Source: JBDRGC01 sp043818215 (GTDB lineage Bacteria; Chloroflexota; Anaerolineae; Anaerolineales; UBA11858). Taken from it: a stretch of DNA of 6,931 nucleotides. The stretch is taken from positions 1 through 6,931 of the forward strand of contig JBDRGC010000309.1 in NCBI GenBank assembly GCA_043818215.1, in the 5' to 3' direction. The first letter of the stretch is position 1. Each line of letters opens with the position of its first letter. This document shows positions 5,081 through 6,931 of the stretch, piece after piece. A program made the position numbers and the translations under genes. The notes under the pieces were generated by a model. It had not been told where the DNA came from and did not search any database. It was given only the letters and a program-made list of their open reading frames with translations.

Positions 5081-5299
5081 TCACTTCTCCGGCGGAGGAA
5101 TGGGCAAATCATCCACAGCGGTATCCACCCATTTATCGCCCTCGTCGATCAGCATGACGGGGATATCGTCACGGATGGGATATTTTCGACCGCAATCCTG
5201 ACAGATAAACCATGATTCTTTGTAATGATCCAGCAAGCCGTCCGTTTCACGTACACATGCCGGGCAGCGCAGGATTTCGAGCAGTTCTTGACTTACCAT
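5081..5299 (-). CDS. Trm112-like zinc-ribbon protein
   Basis: This 72-residue protein begins MVSQELLEILRCPACV and has two C-x2-C pairs (C12/C15 and C33/C36). The phrase RKYPIRDDIPVMLIDE (38-53) follows. This is the Trm112/UPF0434 (YcaR-like) pattern: a small zinc-binding protein that in other organisms activates methyltransferases. The bacterial role is less clear. The length is typical, with a short acidic, proline-rich tail (DDLPIPPPEK). The ATG is supported by AGGAG (complement of 5308-5312) 8 bases upstream. It sits downstream of hicB and upstream of the HEAT gene on the same strand, separated from each by repeat arrays. Its upstream region is array F, so any promoter must lie within or beyond that array. 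Confidence 0.88.
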   Translation of the reverse strand: MVSQELLEILRCPACVRETDGLLDHYKESWFICQDCGRKYPIRDDIPVMLIDEGDKWVDTAVDDLPIPPPEK

Positions 5300-5317
5300 A
5301 GTATATTCTCCTGATTT

Positions 5318-5387
5318 GAGATTGGGGATTGGGGATTGGGGATTAGAGATTAGAGATTGGTAATTAGAGATTAGTGATTAGAGACTG
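5318..5387. repeat. Heptanucleotide array F (GRGATTR)
   Basis: Ten 7-nt units in register (GAGATTG, GGGATTG twice, GGGATTA, GAGATTA, GAGATTG, GTAATTA, GAGATTA, GTGATTA, GAGACTG) are followed by GGG. Three GGGG runs with ATT between them (5324-5341) and a fourth run at 5387-5391 could form a G-quadruplex. The units resemble the complement of array G beyond hicB. Confidence 0.93.
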
Positions 5388-5429
5388 GGGGAATCGTACA
5401 AACACACAATGTGAACACGAGAAGCGTTT

Positions 5430-5449
5430 CCGCAAAAATATTTTTACGG
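5430..5449 (-). promoter_or_regulatory. AT-centred palindrome just after hicB
   Basis: On the minus strand CCGTAAAAATATTTTTGCGG is a 20-nt palindrome with a perfect 12-bp core (AAAAATATTTTT) and one T-G wobble. It begins 2 bases after the hicB stop. It could be an operator or a hairpin at the transcript end. No following T-run is present, so a standard terminator is not claimed. Confidence 0.4.
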
Positions 5450-5451
5450 TT

Positions 5452-5646
5452 TCAAAAAGGGGGAGGCAGCGGGTCACCGTGATCCATGTAAGACTCAATC
5501 AATTTTCTGGCTACATCTTGAGCAATTTCCATTGTCTCAGCAATAGTGCGTCCCTGCGCGATTAATCCTTGCAGGTCGTCACTGGTGGCCAGGTAGCCAC
5601 CCTCATCTAGAGGTTCAATGCAAATGTCCAAAAAAACCTCGCTCAT
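5452..5646 (-). CDS. HicB-family antitoxin-like protein (orphan)
   Basis: This 64-residue protein begins MSEVFLDICIEPLDEGGYLA and continues TSDDLQGLIAQGRTIAETME and IAQDVARKLIESYMDHGDPL. This is the partial RNase-H-like fold of HicB antitoxins: a beta strand, G-G-Y-L-A-x-S-D-D-L-Q-G, then a helix with the conserved T-I-A-E/x-A-x-E pattern and a P-L-P-P tail. No C-terminal DNA-binding domain is present. HicB normally neutralises the HicA mRNA interferase encoded next to it. No hicA is seen on either side, so this is an orphan or a remnant of a pair. ATG 5646 is chosen because GGAGG (complement of 5655-5659) lies 8 bases upstream. A longer in-frame start at 5736 would translate the repeat array and overlap the GH114 gene. 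Array F lies downstream and array G directly upstream. Confidence 0.75.
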   Translation of the reverse strand: MSEVFLDICIEPLDEGGYLATSDDLQGLIAQGRTIAETMEIAQDVARKLIESYMDHGDPLPPPF

Positions 5647-5655
5647 TGATACAAC

Positions 5656-5711
5656 CTCCAATCTCCAATCTCCAGTCTCCAATCTCCAGTCTCCAATCTC
5701 CAGTCTCCAAT
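5656..5711. repeat. Heptanucleotide array G (CTCCARY)
   Basis: Eight 7-nt units in register alternate CTCCAAT and CTCCAGT. The array runs from the hicB ribosome binding site to the first base of the GH114 stop codon (5711-5713), so it fills the whole gap. On the minus strand the unit is ATTGGAG/ACTGGAG. The last unit, continued by AGG instead of AGA, creates the GGAGG of hicB. Confidence 0.95.
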
Positions 5712-6586
5712 CACCGACACGCCTCCCGCCAGGCATCCAGATCCCAGTTTTTCTTCAGCCAATCGAAGTTCATGGCATTGGCCTGGGAGCAAAAGTCATC
5801 CGGCGACAGTTCGTATTCTACCCCAAAAACTGCTTTCCCGGTCTGCACGAAGGGGAGCAGGGCGTCACATTCGTCATAATAGAAACACGATTCGTTGAGC
5901 GCCCAATCGAAGTAAGGCAGCAAGTCATCGATTTGCTCCAGATCGTTTTTCAGGCCGATGGAGAGGCCGCGGGCATGGGCCTGTTCTGCAAGCCAGATAT
6001 TGTAAACGATCTGATCTTGATAGGTGAGAGGAAAACCGGCATCGTTGCCATCTTCGTAGGCATTGACATTATCAGGTTCGACGCCATCGCAATTTTTCTG
6101 CACGGCGGCATCCAAACGGGCACCCATGAGCGGGCCGAGCACATCCAATTGGCGAATATCGAGCCAGTATTCGCCCTCCCAACCCTCCAGTGGCTCCCCA
6201 ATCACCGGGGCGGGGAATTGGCCGGCATCGTCGCGCCACTCTTCCCAACTGCCGGCACTTAAATAGCAGATCACGATTCGTCCGTCGGCGTGAAGTTGGT
6301 CGATGACGTTTTGGGGGGTGTCGAAGAGGTCGATATCGTACATCTGCACATCGAAGGATGTATCGATATCCCCGCTTAGCTGCCACTGCCAGCTTGTGCC
6401 GGGGGCTGGCTGCCACCAATCTAGCATTCCTTCGCTGGCGGAAATTGCAGGCAAGTACACGTTTTCAGTTGAGCCGGGCGCGCTTGACTCGGACTGCATA
6501 TCGGCTGTTGCGTGGCTGCAAGCCGCGCAGATCATCATCAGCGCCGCGCACCCAAAAAACATGAAAATGTTCGAGATTTTATTCAT
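5711..6586 (-). CDS. GH114-type (endo-alpha-1,4-polygalactosaminidase-like) lipoprotein
   Basis: This 291-residue secreted protein has a signal peptide (MNKISNIFMFFGCAALMMIC) and a lipobox ending A-A-C23, followed by a Ser/Glu-rich linker (24-55). The catalytic-type domain shows WQWQLSG (66-72), VQMYDIDLFDT (80-90) and VICYLSAGSWEEWRDDAGQF (105-124). It continues with CDGVEPDNVNAYED (166-179), GLSIGLKND (207-215), FDWALNESCFYYDE (226-239) and VFGVEYE (253-259). This is the conserved core of glycoside hydrolase family 114 (TM1410-like). Some members cleave alpha-1,4-galactosaminoglycan; the Asp in E-P-D-N and the Glu in N-E-S are catalytic candidates. Here it would be anchored in the envelope and act outside the cell. 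ATG 6586 has AGGA (complement of 6594-6597) 7 bases upstream. The actual substrate cannot be read from the sequence. Confidence 0.88.
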   Translation of the reverse strand: MNKISNIFMFFGCAALMMICAACSHATADMQSESSAPGSTENVYLPAISASEGMLDWWQPAPGTSWQWQLSGDIDTSFDVQMYDIDLFDTPQNVIDQLHADGRIVICYLSAGSWEEWRDDAGQFPAPVIGEPLEGWEGEYWLDIRQLDVLGPLMGARLDAAVQKNCDGVEPDNVNAYEDGNDAGFPLTYQDQIVYNIWLAEQAHARGLSIGLKNDLEQIDDLLPYFDWALNESCFYYDECDALLPFVQTGKAVFGVEYELSPDDFCSQANAMNFDWLKKNWDLDAWREACR

Positions 6587-6618
6587 TGGAGTATCCTGTG
6601 CAGTTTTGAGACTTTTGG

Positions 6619-6745
6619 GCGACTAAAGTCACAGCAACGAAATGCCCGAAGTCCACCTCCGTGGACTGTTGCAAGCCTGCCTCCGCAGGCTTCGTGCTCC
6701 TGTTGCCGTGACTTTCGCATAGCATCCCCGCAGGGGGTTAGTCGC
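6619..6745. repeat. Nested palindromic element
   Basis: Outer inverted repeat GCGACTAA (6619-6626) / TTAGTCGC (6738-6745) encloses AGTCAC-a-GCAAC (6627-6638) / GTTGC-c-GTGACT (6702-6713). Inside lie two perfect hairpins with the same CTCC loop. These are GTCCAC/GTGGAC (6651-6666) and AAGCCTGC/GCAGGCTT (6673-6692). A small CCCC-GCA-GGGG stem lies at about 6726-6737. It has no coding capacity and no clear target duplication. It has the look of a REP/MITE-like dispersed element, or it could be a structured RNA in the GH114 upstream region. Confidence 0.75.
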
Positions 6746-6762
6746 TGGTGGATAGCGCAAAC

Positions 6763-6775
6763 TTGACATTGTCAA
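6763..6775. promoter_or_regulatory. Short palindrome near the end of the partial gene
   Basis: TTGACATTGTCAA is a perfect 13-nt palindrome about 20 bp past the stop of the right-edge gene. It might be an operator or a weak transcript-end hairpin. Chance is also possible. Confidence 0.25.
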
Positions 6776-6793
6776 AGTAGTTACTTACTTATG

Positions 6794-6931
6794 TTACGCA
6801 GTTGATGGCTGCTGGGAAAGTTCAGATTGCAGCTTTTGCAATTCCTGAAATGCTTGCTGTAAAGCAGCAAAATACAATTGAGCCTTCAACTGGTAGTGAT
6901 TTTTGTTCGTTTGTACCTTCAACAATTCAAT
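6794..6931 (-). CDS. C-terminal part of an unrecognised helical protein (truncated by window edge)
   Basis: The frame is open from the window edge for 45 codons and ends with TAA at 6794-6796. The residues read IELLKVQTNKNHYQLKAQLY, then FAALQQAFQELQKLQSELSQ and QPSTA. It is rich in Gln, Leu and Ala, with Leu spaced at heptad-like intervals over about residues 25-40, so a coiled-coil C-terminus is likely. Codon use looks like real coding sequence. I do not recognise the family. The start and most of the protein are outside the window. Confidence 0.6.
   Translation of the reverse strand: MELLKVQTNKNHYQLKAQLYFAALQQAFQELQKLQSELSQQPSTA

Noticed and set aside
5452..5736. A longer hicB start at 5736 giving a G-D-W-R-L-E repeat N-terminus
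   Set aside because: The extra residues are only the translation of heptamer array G and overlap the GH114 gene. A good ribosome site supports the start at 5646.
5618..6262. A 214-codon plus-strand frame opposite the GH114 gene
   Set aside because: It starts within the hicB antisense and array G and mirrors the GH114 coding strand, which has the signal peptide, lipobox and family motifs.

Overview
The window reads as a bacterial chromosome segment, most likely from an uncultured Chloroflexota (Anaerolineae-like) genome. That guess rests on the style of the serS and DUF456 genes, the orphan HicB, the GH114 lipoprotein and intergenic gaps filled with short tandem repeats. No rRNA or other phylogenetic marker is present, so the assignment is an inference.

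Left part (1-2040) is an AT-richer, decaying accessory island, mostly on the minus strand. It holds two copies of the 5' third of a HEPN-domain gene. Between them lies an aminoglycoside 6-adenylyltransferase-like gene (ANT(6)/AadK type). That gene is full length (298 codons) except for one in-frame TAG where the family has Trp. A 60-bp direct repeat lies beside each HEPN fragment. About 325 bp between the adenylyltransferase and one HEPN fragment are GC-rich and strongly foldable, and may be a group II intron remnant.

Middle part (2040-4095, plus strand) starts with a consensus sigma-70 promoter (TTGACA-N16-TATAAT) and a palindrome at the predicted mRNA 5' end. Then comes an overlapping 10-codon mini-ORF, serS (seryl-tRNA synthetase) and a DUF456 membrane protein. 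The serS reading frame runs into an octanucleotide repeat array and gains about 24 residues from it.

Right part (4255-6586, minus strand) carries, in transcription order, a GH114-type lipoprotein, an orphan HicB-like antitoxin, a Trm112-like zinc protein and a HEAT-repeat protein. The end of another protein enters from the right edge (6794-6931).

The most unusual theme is that every intergenic gap between serS and the GH114 gene holds an array of 7-, 8- or 9-nt units. There are eight arrays with seven or eight different unit sequences, several in inverted pairs. They abut stop codons and in one case supply a Shine-Dalgarno. A 123-bp MITE-like element with 15-bp terminal inverted repeats and an exact 10-bp target duplication sits just upstream of the HEAT gene. 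A nested palindromic element of about 127 bp lies upstream of the GH114 gene. No operon-level pathway is evident; serS is the only clear housekeeping gene.
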